This document shows, piece after piece, positions 22,110 to 33,422 of a stretch of 64,000 bases of DNA. The first letter of the stretch is position 1. Each line of letters opens with the position of its first letter. A program made the position numbers and the translations under genes. The notes beneath the pieces are model-generated. The model was not told the origin of the DNA, searched no databases, and was given only the letters and a program-made list of their open reading frames with translations. Source of the stretch: Pomphorhynchus laevis (taxonomy: Eukaryota > Acanthocephala > Palaeacanthocephala > Echinorhynchida > Pomphorhynchidae); NCBI GenBank assembly GCA_012934845.2, contig WNNJ02002056.1, forward strand, positions 62,001 through 126,000. Direction: 5' to 3'.

Positions 22110-24425
22110 AAGTCCATTCATATACTTTTCTTTACCTTTAATTGTCCTTGGTGATTTCAACAGCTGTCTATATAGCTCTTCTGATTCACATTCCCTAAAA
22201 CTTGTAAGTTTTCTTTCCGACTTTAGCCACCATTTTACTACATACCCACCACCCATATTCTTGGTGACACTCTTCATATTATTGATTTTCCCAACAGTTT
22301 TATTGACATACGCTTCCTCTACAATCTTAGATCCAGGTTTTTCCGATCATTTTCTCATCACTGTTAATATCACTATCCCGTTCACTCATGTTCCACTTCT
22401 CCTACTTTAAGTCGACCATGACAACTTCTCGACCTTACTCTCTTGCGCTTCGCTATCCTTGACTCTCCTCTCTTGTTGTATTTCGTAACCTTTTTGACAG
22501 CTGATATTCTATTCACAACTTTCACCTATGAGCTCTCTAACATTCTCGATTCTATTTTACCTCACCTGTCACGGATACCTAAACGCTTCCCGTGCGCCCC
22601 TTGGTTCGACTCTGACTGTAAAATTTCTAAGAGTATTCTGCGTCATTCTTTTAATCTGTATTCGTGTTCTCAAACGGGGTCACACTTCTATCTCTAGTGA
22701 TCGTGCTCATTACATAAATCTTTCACGCTCCCATCACTCTCCGAATATAAAACAATATTGTATCATTGTCTGATCAAATGTATACTTGGAGAACATTTAA
22801 TTCTCTTCTTGCTCGCACTTCTAATATTCAATCCATCGATACCCATGGGTTCTCCTCTTATTTTCAGTCTAAAATCACTACGGCCATCTACTCTATCATG
22901 TAAATCATCAATCCTCGTCTTGCTAATCATGCAAATTTCTTCCTGAGCTATTCCATCTTCTTCCTATTTTTTAGCAGTCTCAAAGGTTCTCTTCTATATG
23001 CACAATACATTTTCACCTGTCGGCCCTCGATTAGAGAACTGAAAAGCAGCCATCGTACGTCCGCTTCTAAAGAAACCGTCCCTCGATTCTTTACTTCCAC
23101 ATTCATACCGACCAATTTTTATTTCGACCTTATCTAAACTCCTTGAGCGTCTTGTGTTATATAAAGTCAATCTATACCTTGTTTCCTCAAATTTATAGCC
23201 CCTTTTTAATCTGATTTGCGTTCTAATCAATCTACTGAACTTGTTTGTTTAAAAGTTTTCATTAACGACTTGTCTTATATAACTCGTGACTATAAATTTT
23301 ATCTGATGCAGTATGTCGATGATATTCTCTTCTACTGTCATGCCCATCATTTTTGCACCCTCGCTACTCCTGCCAGAAATTGACTTTTGTTTATCTCTAA
23401 CCATATTTCCTCTCTTCGTCTAGCTCTTAATCCTAAAAAGTTCAACATCATGTGGGTCATCTCTCATTTCCTCGACATAACTCCACTTATTTTATATGTT
23501 AATTCGATCATTCTCTCAATCGTAAACAAAATATGATTTTATTAGGTTTTCACTTCGACAATTTCCTTCCTTCAAACCTTTTTTGTTCATGCCAAAGTTC
23601 GCGTTTTTTATTTCTTCGTGACCTCCGTCGCATTCGTGGGCTGATCGACTTCTGCTCTTGTCTAGTTCTTCTAGATATCTTGTCTAGTTCTGCTCTGTCT
23701 AGATATCGTATCTCCTATTTATCAGAATCGATTATTGCCTTAGCTTATTTACCAAATATTCCAATTATGCGCTTTTACCTCTCAAACGTATCATAAACTC
23801 TGCTACTCGTGTTCTCATGCATCTTCGCGGATTCGACCATATATCTCATAAACTTTCCGTTATATCTTGTTCCACAATTAACCTTCGTGTTAAATTTCGT
23901 TTCCGTATTGTTATTTTTCGTATTCTATTTTGTCACTCACCATCCTACTTACACAATGATTATCTTTATGATTGGCGCTCTGCCTTCTTGGCTCTGCGAT
24001 CAAGTAATTCGCTACTTCTCCACGTCTATCCGCGCTCAAACAAATATGGTCTTCGATCTTTTATCGACGCGACTCCATTTGCCTGGAATTCTTTACCAGC
24101 TTACGTCCGTTCATCCTAGTCGCTTCCACTCTTCAAACACCTCTACGTTCCTGCACCATAGCTCCTTCTTTACAATAAATCAAGAAAAATGCATTCCCCA
24201 ACATTTTATCCAACTCAAAATTCTGCATACCTCTTTAACGAAACTACTCGACATTTTCCCTCGACGCCTTGTCACATTCCACTCATCTCCCTTATCTTCA
24301 ATAAACTTACTTCAATTTCATCAATTTTTATTTTACATTCTATTTTTTGTTTTTTTTTGTTATTTTTCTTCTTCGTGAACTTATAAGCGTGCATAGGCAT
24401 GCATTTGCCACTATAAATAAATATG
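22110..24425 (+). mobile_element. L2-A LINE copy 5, 5'-truncated, degenerate
   Basis: It begins within the endonuclease (IVLGDFNSCLYSSSDS near 22145, then LDPGFSDHFLI near 22330) and passes through RT (YVDDILFY near 23310) to the C-terminus (LRSSNSLLLHVYPRS) and the 3' stem-loop at 24387-24402 (GCGTGC paired with GCATGC, one G-T wobble), tail ATAAATAAATATG. Many small deletions and stops. It is clearly older and more diverged than copies 4 and 11. Confidence 0.8.
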
Positions 24426-24584
24426 TCATACAAGAACTTGAGAAAGTGGGGGAGTATTGAGGGTATACTTGAGGTAAATAATTGAGGCTAAATAACATCA
24501 ATTAAATTTAAATTCTTTAAATCATCAGTTAAAGCAAGAGTTTTGCATGGTTTCATTGACCTCTTGACAAAAAAAAGAACAGCT

Positions 24585-25240
24585 TAGACACAATTTTTCC
24601 TGTCAGTTCCAGATTTTTCCTGTCTCTTCCAGATTTTTCCTGTCTGTTCCAGATTTTTCCTGTCTGTTCCAGATTGAACCTGTCAGTTCTAGATTTTCCT
24701 GTCAGTTCCAGATTTTTCCTGTCAGTTCCAGATTTTTCCAGTCAGTTCCAGATTTTTCCTGTCTGTTCCAGATTTTTCCTGTCAGTTCTCGATAAGTTTT
24801 AATTTATCGATAAGTTCAGATAGATCGTCTCCCTGTGCTCGTCGATCAGCTGCAGTAGCAAATCTAACAGCTTGAACACACAAGGACGTACATGGGAGGA
24901 CGTGAAAAACAGCTAAGTACGACACGAACTATGCACAACTGCAAGTACAGTGCTCGACACACGACTGCAGCGTCTGGACAACAATCGCCTGCGACAACTA
25001 TAAGTTTAAAGAAGACTTCCTATGTGGTTTTTGTGCCAACAAACTAATCCGCAACCTCTCCAATAAGCACACAGCAACATCCAACACGTCGAGTCAAACT
25101 ACCCCCGTTGTTTTCGATATCCTTTCTTCACCCACCGACCCTGCCACCATATACACTTCTTATCCCATGTCATGTTCACTCCCCTTCACCTCGTCCCGTA
25201 CTTCCTGTCTCGTTTCTCAATAACATCAAATTTCGAACCC
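24585..25240 (+). mobile_element. L2-A LINE copy 6, 5' end only
   Basis: This is the 5' part of the element: the 20-nt leader repeats (24593-24790), about 100 bases of leader, and the ORF1 N-terminus. The finger reads VQCSTHDCSVWTTIACDNYK and then FLCGFCANKLIR (about 24948-25060). The in-frame ATG is not clear: the ATG at 24892 is in another frame, so a small indel lies between. A Pro/Ser/Thr-rich tail continues to about 25240 and then similarity stops, before the 1251-bp tandem units. 3'-truncated LINE copies are unusual and point to a later deletion or rearrangement. Confidence 0.75.
24593..24790 (+). repeat. 20-nt tandem repeats in the L2-A 5' leader (about 10 units)
   Basis: Unit TTTTTCCTGTCAGTTCCAGA with variants (CTGTCTGTTCC, TTGAACCTGTCAG, one 19-nt unit). 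It sits directly upstream of an L2-A ORF1, as a shorter array does at 55690-55770. Confidence 0.92.
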
Positions 25241-25814
25241 TATTCATCATTTTAACTAAATGCATGACAATGATGTATTTCCATTGGTATAATTTGATTA
25301 TCTAGAGATATTTTATTATAAACTTATTCATGTACGATGATTTAGTATTAAGATTAAAGATCACAAAAAGTATTTTAAAATCTTTAATATTATGATGTTT
25401 TGAAATTGTGATTATTGTGTAAATAATCGTATTCGTTTTGTTATTATTTGTTTCGTTGCTAAGTTTTATATCGTTTTGTTCTAGGTTCAGTCTACGATTC
25501 TAAGGGGCTCTTTTTCGATTTTCAAAAATTAACCTGATTCTATTATTTTGACATTACAACATATAAGCGACTTATAACATTACGTCAGAACGACATTGTG
25601 ACTTTTAAATTTATATCAAATTCAAATTGTGACTGGTTTAACATTGAACTGTGAATTATACATAAAATCGATAATATAGCATATCGTTAAGAAAAAATCG
25701 TTATTAATATTGCCAGAACTACAAATATTGCTTAAACTATTATGCGAAAAAATTTATGAATAATAAACAATATACTTTGTATTAGAATAATATACTAGAT
25801 AATCAAATTTAATC

Positions 25815-25916
25815 AGAGGAAATACGTCCTTAACACGTATTTGATCTCGCTGCTATGCTGGGTAGAGGAACAGGGGCCGAAACATTATAACATAGCAGTT
25901 CCTCCTGACGACCTCT
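25815..25916 (+). ncRNA. conserved structured module, copy 1 (pseudoknot-like)
   Basis: Five helices can be drawn. AGAGG pairs with the final CCTCT. AAATACGT pairs with ACGTATTT. CTGCTATG pairs with CATAGCAG. GAGGAAC pairs with GTTCCTC, crossing the previous helix. The GGCCCC/GGGGCC helix of copy 3 is decayed here on its 5' side. A CTGACGA box sits between GTTCCTC and CCTCT. This is a predicted RNA structure; no activity is known. Confidence 0.6.
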
Positions 25917-26469
25917 AATCCTCATTCTGATACATCGTCTGTTTTTATTAATTATTTCATAAAAATTGACTTTTATTTTAACTTTTAATAATAAATTATG
26001 TCGTTATATAAATATATTGTATATTATATTATTATAATATAATATTTTTATAATATTATATTATATTATTATATTATTATATGATTGTAAATCTTATATA
26101 ATTATTTATTATTTATCTTTATTTTTATTTATATAAAAATATAAATAAAAATTTAATATTAAATACTTAGACTCAGTTATCTGATCTGATTATATATTTT
26201 TATATTTATATATTTTATATATTTCGTATTTTTAGTCAAAATATTAGTTATTATTCTGTCACTCCCAGCTGAGCAAAACTCTCTTTAATATAGATGATCA
26301 CAAACAATTAATTACAGAAATGTCTCAACAAAACATTAATCCAATATAGTTCGTCTAATAACAATAGAAAGGTCTCTGTCCAGACGCTTCTTTAATTGGT
26401 TCACTGTAGATGAGCAGACTGTTAACGACAGAAGTCTGTTCCAAAATACAACGACTTAGATATCACTAA

Positions 26470-26502
26470 GACATGCCACCTATCTAAGATAGGTGGCATG
26501 TC
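26470..26502. repeat. perfect palindrome, 16-bp arms
   Basis: GACATGCCACCTATCT, one A, then its exact reverse complement. It lies near the end of the first 1251-bp unit. Confidence 0.95.
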
Positions 26503-27065
26503 CGGGTGTGCTGGATTCGAGGGGTTTAAGCATCAGAGAGTAACCGCGTTAGTAAATCACATCTCGATGGCGTAGAAGATGGCGTAGATGATTTAGTATT
26601 AAGCTTAAAGATCACAAAAAGTATTTTAAAATCTTTAATATTATGATGTTTTGAAATTGTGATTATTGTGTAAATAATCGTATTCGTTTTGTTATTATTT
26701 GTTTCGTTGCTAAGTTTTATATCGTTTTGTTCTAGGTTCAGTCTACGATTCTAAGGGGCTCTTTTTCGATTTTCAAAAATTAACCTGATTCTATTATTTT
26801 GACATTACAACATATAAGCGACTTATAACATTACGTCAGAACGACATTGTGACTTTTAAATTTATATCAAATTCAAATTGTGACTGGTTTAACATTGAAC
26901 TGTGAATTATACATAAAATCGATAATATAGCATATCGTTAAGAAAAAGTCGTTATTAATATTGCCAGAACTACAAATATTGCTTAAACTATTATGCGAAA
27001 AAATTTATGAATAATAAACAATATACTTTGTATTAGAATAATATACTAGATAATCAAATTTAATC

Positions 27066-27167
27066 AGAGGAAATACGTCCTTAACACGTATTTGATCTCG
27101 CTGCTATGCTGGGTAGAGGAACAGGGGCCGAAACATTATAACATAGCAGTTCCTCCTGACGACCTCT
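27066..27167 (+). ncRNA. conserved structured module, copy 2
   Basis: Same sequence and helices as the module at 25815-25916, in the second tandem unit. Confidence 0.6.
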
Positions 27168-27714
27168 AATCCTCATTCTGATACATCGTCTGTTTTTATT
27201 AATTATTTCATAAAAATTGACTTTTATTTTAACTTTTAATAATAAATTATGTCGTTATATAAATATATTGTATATTATATTATTATAATATAATATTTTT
27301 ATAATATTATATTATATTATTATATTATTATATGATTGTAAATCTTATATAATTATTTATTATTTATCTTTATTTATATAAAAATATAAATAAAAATTTA
27401 ATATTAAATACTTAGACTCAGTTATCTGATCTGATTATATATTTTTATATTTATATATTTTATATATTTCGTATTTTTAGTCAAAATATTAGTTATTATT
27501 CTGTCACTCCCAGCTGAGCAAAACTCTCTTTAATATAGATGATCACAAACAATTAATTACAGAAATGTCTCAACAAAACATTAATCCAATATAGTTCGTC
27601 TAATAACCATAGAAAGGTATATGTCCAAACGCTTCTTTAATTGGTTCACTGTAGATGAGCAGACTGTTAACGACAGAAGTCTGTTCCAAAATACAACGAC
27701 TTAGATATCACTAA

Positions 27715-27747
27715 GACATGCCACCTATCTAAGATAGGTGGCATGTC
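27715..27747. repeat. perfect palindrome, second copy
   Basis: Identical to the palindrome at 26470-26502, in the second tandem unit. Confidence 0.95.
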
Positions 27748-27839
27748 CGGGTGTGCTGGATTCGAGGCGTTTAAGCATCAGAGAGTAACCGCGCAAGTAA
27801 ATCACATCTCGATGGCGTTGAAGGTTACTAAAATGATGG

Positions 27840-28790
27840 CTCATGTCGTGAAGTAATTAACCAATATGGGGGTATAGAATTTCGCTATTCTTATTGGTTT
27901 TAATTTTTCTATTAAATAAAAGTTAATTTACTTAATGTTACCAATAAAGTGGTTGAAAAAAGTAAAATTTAAGTTGAGCAGATCAAAAATAACCACTCTC
28001 ATCCGAGAAACAAATGATGAAAAACCAGGGGATTTATAACTGATCCATATTATATCCATATTCGAGTTGTTATGCTATTTTGTTAATCTATACAAGTTGA
28101 TCACCATCAGTTGTTCAACATCCCATAAATATTTAGATTAACATATTTATTTAAGTGAGAGTATTCGACTTACTGTTTTTAAATGACTAACATAATCTAA
28201 CAAAGCTATTAGATAATTACTAACCATTTATATGAAATGATATCATATAATATCATAAAGGTAATCATTGATTTTTTGCCTATTGTGGATTTTCGAGGGC
28301 ACACGACAGTAAAATAACCGTAGCATTCGTCTTAACATAATCCCTGCCAGATATACACCTGGACGCTGTAGGCACTACATTTTTAATTAGGATACAATAC
28401 ATCTCGATGTCCTAAACGAATAATCACGTAGCTTTTACAATTCATCCATTGATATGTGGATCATTCTACATCTTATCCTTTGCTAATTTTTGTACTTGTC
28501 ATATAGATACAATTATTTTCCTTTTCATTGTCCTGTATTTTTACTTATCCATACCTAAAAAATTTTGAACGCACTAATGAGTTTAAATATATAATGGGAG
28601 TATATCATATTCAACTCAAATGTAGTTCAATGTTAAGAAAGAATTCACAATTAAATAATGTTTTTAAATAACAATCATTTATTTAAAATGAAAATTTTAA
28701 ATGTTTTTAAATAGTTGATAATGATCCATTATTGATTACTTATTATTATAACAAACAGCAGCAGATGAGCTACAAGCTCATGTCGCTTAC
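27840..28790. other. no gene seen
   Basis: AT-rich sequence without a conserved frame or recognisable repeat. It separates the tandem units from the CXC-RT element. Confidence 0.4.
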
Positions 28791-28900
28791 AAAACAATAA
28801 AGAATTATTGGAGCTGGATCAAATAAAAGAGGAAATTTTTTATTGATATTTCGCTAGCATCTTTAGAAAATTACATAATTTTAATTGTACTTTATTTATA
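28790..28900 (+). repeat. dispersed repeat (GGAGC-TCAAA family), copy 1
   Basis: Shares the words AAGAATTATTGGAGC, GGTCAAA or GATCAAA, GATATTTCGCTAGCATCTT and AGAAAATTAC with copies near 61131, 61636 and 62408. No coding part. Family unknown. Confidence 0.65.
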
Positions 28901-29321
28901 CTTTATTATAAAGTTTCTTATTGTTAATTAGTTAATAATTTTACCAAAAAAATTATTCTCAAGAAAGATTATTGTCAGAAAAATTATCGTCAAAAATATG
29001 ACTCGTTGTAGAAAACAAAATAGCATGGGCAGAGAGGAAAAACCAAAAAAATATATTAACTCGGAATCTTGCATTTGATAAGCCAGTGCAATGTAAATTA
29101 TACTAATCTCAAGATGCAATCCTTATCATTTGAGAGAGATACATTCGACGTAAGAAGATAGCGACAAATTAGTATAGAGAATTTAATGAATATAATTTGA
29201 ACTTTTATTAAGCTTTTAAGCTTTTTTTAATTTTGTAATAATAAAATTCTTGTTTTTTTTGTAATATTATTTATTAAAAAAGAAAAGTTAATTTACAGAA
29301 ATTAGGTTCCCGTAAACGGGC

Positions 29322-29984
29322 CTATAAATGAGATTTATTGTCAGGAAAGATTGGATGTCTTCTACTTGATCGCGGCATTCGCAGACATAGTGAAGAAGCA
29401 CGTGCAATCGAGAAGCTAATCTTGCGTTTAAGGTGAACCAATACATCACTATATTTTTCTGATTTTAACCTCGATGATATCGAGGCAATGTCCTTGAGTA
29501 GCTTAAGAGCTCGCGGTCCAACTCCTCCTGATGATGAAAAAATTAATGGTATAAACTTGCTTTCTTCCACGCTGACAATTCTTTCATTGTATTTGCTGTT
29601 TTTGCGATTTTCATTATATTCAAAGGCGGCGAGAGGCGAACTGCTGGCATATGACGGAGCATGTACTGAAAAAACATTGACGTCAAAAAACGTCCGCTCA
29701 TATCGATTGTCCTGTAGTCCATAACATGAAATGTCTAGGCGCGCATTGTTATTTTTCGTTGTTGAATTATTCATGAATTCTAAGCTGCCTGGAATCATTT
29801 GCAAAGTTGGTTCGACTTCGACGCCGTGGCATATCTCTGATAATGCATAAGCGATCGTGTTCCGAATATCGTTGTGACGGATTATTGGTACACCACCGCG
29901 TTTACATGATAATGCCATTTGTTGTACCGCATATACGTGTTTTTTTTGTTTAGATCTAATGGATTCCATCCATATCTGGAACAT
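29322..29984 (-). CDS. CXC-RT element: C-terminal endonuclease-like domain
   Basis: An open frame of 220 residues whose first 15 or so residues overlap the RT frame. It shows MALSCKRGGVPIIRHNDIRN (residues 23-42, the Cys/His knuckle of this family), then ARLDISCYG (81-89), RTFFDVNVFS (97-106), KYNERIVSVEESKFIPLIF (131-149) and SSSGGVGPRALKLL. D84, D101, E140 and K131 are candidates for the PD-(D/E)XK site by pattern only. The domain should nick the target DNA for RT priming. The frame change from the RT frame lies in an A8 run. Confidence 0.75.
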   Translation of the reverse strand: MFQIWMESIRSKQKKHVYAVQQMALSCKRGGVPIIRHNDIRNTIAYALSEICHGVEVEPTLQMIPGSLEFMNNSTTKNNNARLDISCYGLQDNRYERTFFDVNVFSVHAPSYASSSPLAAFEYNENRKNSKYNERIVSVEESKFIPLIFSSSGGVGPRALKLLKDIASISSRLKSEKYSDVLVHLKRKISFSIARASSLCLRMPRSSRRHPIFPDNKSHL

Positions 29985-31530
29985 ATGGCATCCCTAAATT
30001 CATAAGAATGGAGATGAAAGTTATCAACGGCTAGAGGAAGCGCACCTAGCCATGATGAAGCGCAATTCTGAGTAGCATGGTTAATTGCATTCAATACTGC
30101 TTGTTGAGCCCTTTGTTTGACATCAATTAAACGGTTCTTGTAAACATTAATTCGTTGACAAGAAATACTTTTTATAACATCTGCTTGTACTTGTCGCAGA
30201 GTTTCTCCTGTATATTCAGAATCATAAGTATTACAGATTAGTTGTGCGTTTTCATAGTCCAGTGTGGATGTGAAAATGGGGTCTAATACGCCTAGACCTC
30301 CTAGTTTAAGAGGTGAGGTCAATATTGTCCACCAATCATGATTCAAGGTTCGACTTGTTAAAGATGGTAAAAGCTTGTCTTTTAGTATGGTCAACAGCGT
30401 TGACAAATGCCCGCATTCAAATGTTGTATTTCTGAAAAAGTGAGTCCATTTCCATTGTACTGATTTTGTAAGACCGATATAAGATACATGTGGATCAACT
30501 TTGGCTATTTCTACTAAACGATCAAGTAGACGAGTCCAACTTTGAGATTTATCAAGTGCAACCGAATCTACATACTCGGTAGTACCTATAGGAATGCCAA
30601 GTATCATAATACCATCCGATGATATTCCAATTTCTTTCAATGGGCATGCTTGCTTCATTTCAGATGGATGAGTAAGCAGTTGTGTTTTCTTAGCGTTAAC
30701 GAAATATCCGTATTGAGGTCCATCGCTTTTCAATACATTCCATACTATATTTAACTCGTCAATAGTACCGACAAAGTTTGCATCATCCGCAAACCAAACT
30801 TGTGTGATGCTGGGAACATTGTTTTTAATTTTGTTGATCAACGGAAGTGATGCCATGGAGAAAGCCGCCATAGCTAAGGGGTCCCCTTGTGTGAACCCCT
30901 CTCGAGAAAATATGCTTGTACCGCCAAGCACTAGTTGATCATCAGTTCTGTAAGTGTTTGCAAGAACACAAGCCAACGAAGGACAAATGTATTGTATATT
31001 GTGAATAGCAGCTTGTCGATTTAAAGAGTTAAATGCGTTAGAAGCATCCACGGCAAGAACACAGCGTTGTTTATTCGACATAAATGCGGATTTGATGGAA
31101 TGAATAGCAAACTCAATTCTGCCACGTTGTGATGCTGCCAGTTGACTCTTTCCAGCCACGTATTGCAAGTCAAATTTTACCACTTCAAGTATGGCTTTAC
31201 ATACTATGCGTCTCGTAACTTCACACACTCCTATCGGTCTTATGCCCCCAGATTTCTTAGGGATAGCGACAAGCCTACATGTCGTAAACGCATCAAGAAC
31301 ACCAGGAGGAATTTTATCAGTAGTTAATCGAATTGTGAATTCAGCCAAAGCCCTGGCAAGGTTACGTGAATGATTTCCGAAGCCTGTGAGCATGAATTTC
31401 CATACATTCGAATCACATCCTGACGGTCCTGCACTTCCGTTAGTCTTTTTACAAGCTTTGATGATAGCGTCTTCGTCAATTTGCGTGAAGTGTACAGAGT
31501 GATGTGTGATCGCTCCATGAATTGGTGATG
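29882..31530 (-). CDS. CXC-RT element: reverse transcriptase
   Basis: The frame is open for 503 residues from the Met at 31393, and the conserved part begins further upstream (VHFTQIDEDAIIKACKKTNG, then SAGPSGCDSNVWKFMLTGFG near 31380-31500), so the internal Met is not the true start. RT motifs counted from that Met: PKKSGGIRPIGV (45-56), VLAVDASNAFNS (112-123, with the first catalytic Asp at 116), EGFTQGDPLAM (165-175) and WFADDANF (200-207). A long thumb and connector follow (LKLGGLGVLDPI). All catalytic Asp residues are present. Confidence 0.85.
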
Positions 31531-31717
31531 ACAGAAGAGTCAGGATGTAGATTTTCTGGGACCTGACGAATCATTGTTATCAAGAATCTCGGAACTTGCA
31601 GCAACTTTCCCTCGTAACATTAGTCTAACATAATTCTTTTTCCAATCCGTCATATGTGAATTTTTTCTTGGTTCACTAAAAGCTACTTGTGGGTAATTGG
31701 CCTCGTCAAAAAGCTTT

Positions 31718-32308
31718 TTATTTTTTTGTTGACCACAAAGCCAGTCTGTTCTCTAATGTTTTTCGAATCACGTTAACTTTTTTCGATGGAATTCTTTGGA
31801 GAACGCATTGTAAAAAAACTGTAGCAGACTTGAGAACAGAGTTCTCATTATTATTTTTTCGTGCAACATCGAAATAGAAGTTTGCGATAGTATCAATTAT
31901 AGTATTACTTGCAGAACATCGAGGGAGCACCATGATATTTGGCTTCCATTGAATAACCACTTGATATATCCCCTCAATATTACAAATTTCTAAGTTATTA
32001 GAAATTCCATTATTCACAGATACAATCTGAGTAGCATCAGTAATTACTGTTCTGTTTGCATGATTTTGATATGCATTTCTTTGCGAAGATTCTGATTCTA
32101 TAGCGTTTCTGTATATATTATTTTCCGGAATTCCAGTTAAAATACATACATCGGACGTTGTACTTATATTCGTCTTATTGATACATCCGCCCACTCTACA
32201 TGTTGTGCATTTTCGACCGGCCTTAACACATTTGCAGTTTTTGCATTTTGCAGCCTGTCCATTGCAATTGCAGCATTTCAATACACTGTCAGGACGTCCT
32301 TTAGGCAT
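31718..32308 (-). CDS. CXC-RT element: N-terminal CXC domain
   Basis: The start MPKGRPDSVLKCCNCNG is followed by AKCKNCKCVKAGRKCTTC and RVGGC (residues 12-42), a cysteine array like the CXC/CRC domain of tesmin and TSO1 proteins, which bind DNA. In this element it may direct target choice. The later part holds VVIQWKPNIMVLPRCSA and LQRIPSKKVNVIRKTLENRL, which align well with the second copy at 33551-34000. The frame closes at an A7 run; the next conserved words (LFDEANYPQ) lie in another frame. Confidence 0.8.
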   Translation of the reverse strand: MPKGRPDSVLKCCNCNGQAAKCKNCKCVKAGRKCTTCRVGGCINKTNISTTSDVCILTGIPENNIYRNAIESESSQRNAYQNHANRTVITDATQIVSVNNGISNNLEICNIEGIYQVVIQWKPNIMVLPRCSASNTIIDTIANFYFDVARKNNNENSVLKSATVFLQCVLQRIPSKKVNVIRKTLENRLALWSTKK

Positions 32309-32380
32309 TATTATTGTAAGTAGTTAATTTATTAGCCCAAATAAATAAATGTATTTACTTCAGTTCGCAAACTTTTTTAA

Positions 32381-32440
32381 TGTCGATGTCGTCGATGGTT
32401 GTCGTTGTCGATGTCGTCGATGGTTTTCGTTGTCGATTGT
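32381..32440. repeat. short tandem repeat of TCGATGTCGTCGATGG-type units
   Basis: Two units of about 25 nt, GTCGATGTCGTCGATGG followed by TTGTCGTT or TTTTCGTT. It lies about 75-130 bases 5' of the CXC-RT start, probably in its leader. Confidence 0.7.
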
Positions 32441-32579
32441 AAGATGGAAAATTGTATGTAATAATGGTTGTCGTCAAAGGGTATACTTCAAGTCCTTGCG
32501 AGTTGTTGTGTAGTATGTTATTATATTGTATGTTTATTAGAAACCAAAATTTTTTAAGGTCATTTTTTTATGTTAAAAA

Positions 32580-32695
32580 GGATAATAATATAATATTAAT
32601 AATGTTAGTTAATAATATTAGTTAATAATATTAGTTAATATTAGTTATTACTAATATTAGTTAATATTAGTTAATAATATTGATAATTTTGATTA
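32580..32695. repeat. AT microsatellite (TTAGTTAATAATA units)
   Basis: Irregular array of TTAGTTAATAATA words, next to the 3' tail of L2-A copy 7. Confidence 0.85.
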
Positions 32696-32711
32696 AAAAT
32701 TGTCTTGGCTA

Positions 32712-33012
32712 TAATAATACAAATTTATTTAATGTGGCAAATGCGTACTAGTTGTACGCTTACAAGTCCACAAACAAAAATGAAAAAGTCAAGCAGATAA
32801 ATTGTTAAAATGGGATCGGATTTGTCGTTTGAAGCACGGCAAGGAAGTTGATTGGCGTATATGAATGGGCAGATGGTTCCACGATAGAGGAGCAGTCACC
32901 AGGAAGGAGCGGAGTCCAAAGGAGGTAGAGTAGTTTGGGACATGTGAAAGAAGGGAATTACAGGAACGCAAGGAACAGTAAACAGGACGAGAATTATCAA
33001 GAAAAGGAAGAT
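32712..33012 (-). mobile_element. L2-A LINE copy 7, 3' end only
   Basis: About 300 bases covering the C-terminus (LRSFLVTAPLSWNHLPIHIR) and the 3' stem-loop 32743-32759 (GCGTAC on both strands' arms). It is very close to the full-length copy at 55664-59874, so it is young. It sits between the two head-to-head CXC-RT copies. Confidence 0.88.
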
Positions 33013-33420
33013 TGAGAAATGAAGGATTTATAAATACTTAGAATAACTGATTAAAGAAGTTGTTTTGAAAATAAATACTTACAATAAAATATACACTTAA
33101 ACACAAGAGATTATTCATACACGAATCTGGCAAATATATCAGAAGAGGACAACAACAGTAATAAAGCTGAATTGAAAAAAACAAAATAACGAGGAACATG
33201 CGTGAAGTGCTTAAACACACGTCCAAATTAGTAACAAGCCGGCATCAGTCCGGTTACTACTCAGGCAGCGACTCAGTCGATAACGAAGTTCGGACTCTAC
33301 CTCGCTTTTGAAGATTTATCCCAGGATAAAAGGGCTCTGACTTGAATTTTCTTTTTTTATATCAAGAACCGCTTACAAAGAAAACGAAGATGACAACAAC
33401 CAGGCAATATAGAAAGTTAA
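33013..33420. other. no gene seen; leader of CXC-RT copy 2
   Basis: No coding similarity. The last 200 bases should hold the 5' leader of the plus-strand CXC-RT copy. Confidence 0.35.
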
Positions 33421-33422
33421 AT

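Larger units (their letters stand above)
25336..27835 (+). repeat. tandem duplication of a 1251-bp unit related to the Penelope-like 3' region
   Basis: Two head-to-tail units starting at about 25339 and 26590 match almost base for base. Differences seen are a 6-bp length change in a TTTATT run and about ten substitutions. Each unit holds, in order: an AT-rich first third, a segment matching the end of the Penelope-like RT region (ending TATGAATAATAAACAATATA), the 102-nt structured module, an AT-palindrome-rich stretch, the word CTTAGACTCAGTTATCTGAT shared with the Penelope-like copies at 39965 and 41090, and a 33-nt palindrome. No RT frame is left. The high match means the duplication is recent. 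Confidence 0.88.
29322..32308 (-). mobile_element. CXC-RT-endonuclease retroelement, copy 1, nearly complete
   Basis: A non-LTR-like retroelement read from 32308 down to 29322. It has an N-terminal CXC (tesmin/TSO1-like) cysteine domain, a linker with IQWKPN and LQRIPSKK motifs, an RT domain, and a C-terminal HALSC-like finger plus a PD-(D/E)XK-like endonuclease. Relatives with this layout are, from memory, frequent in cnidarians and other marine invertebrates. The coding region is split into a few frames; at least two of the changes lie at A7 and A8 runs (31721-31727 and 29940-29947 on the plus strand). Otherwise the protein is well kept. A short repeat of TCGATGTCG words lies 5' of it. There is no long terminal repeat. 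Confidence 0.82.

Noticed and set aside
24593-24790. Regular 20-nt repeats taken as a CRISPR array
   Set aside because: Units are directly adjacent without spacers, the genome is eukaryotic, and the array sits in a LINE leader.
25336-27835. The two 1251-bp units as long terminal repeats of a retrovirus-like element
   Set aside because: They abut directly with no internal region and share sequence with the Penelope-like 3' region.
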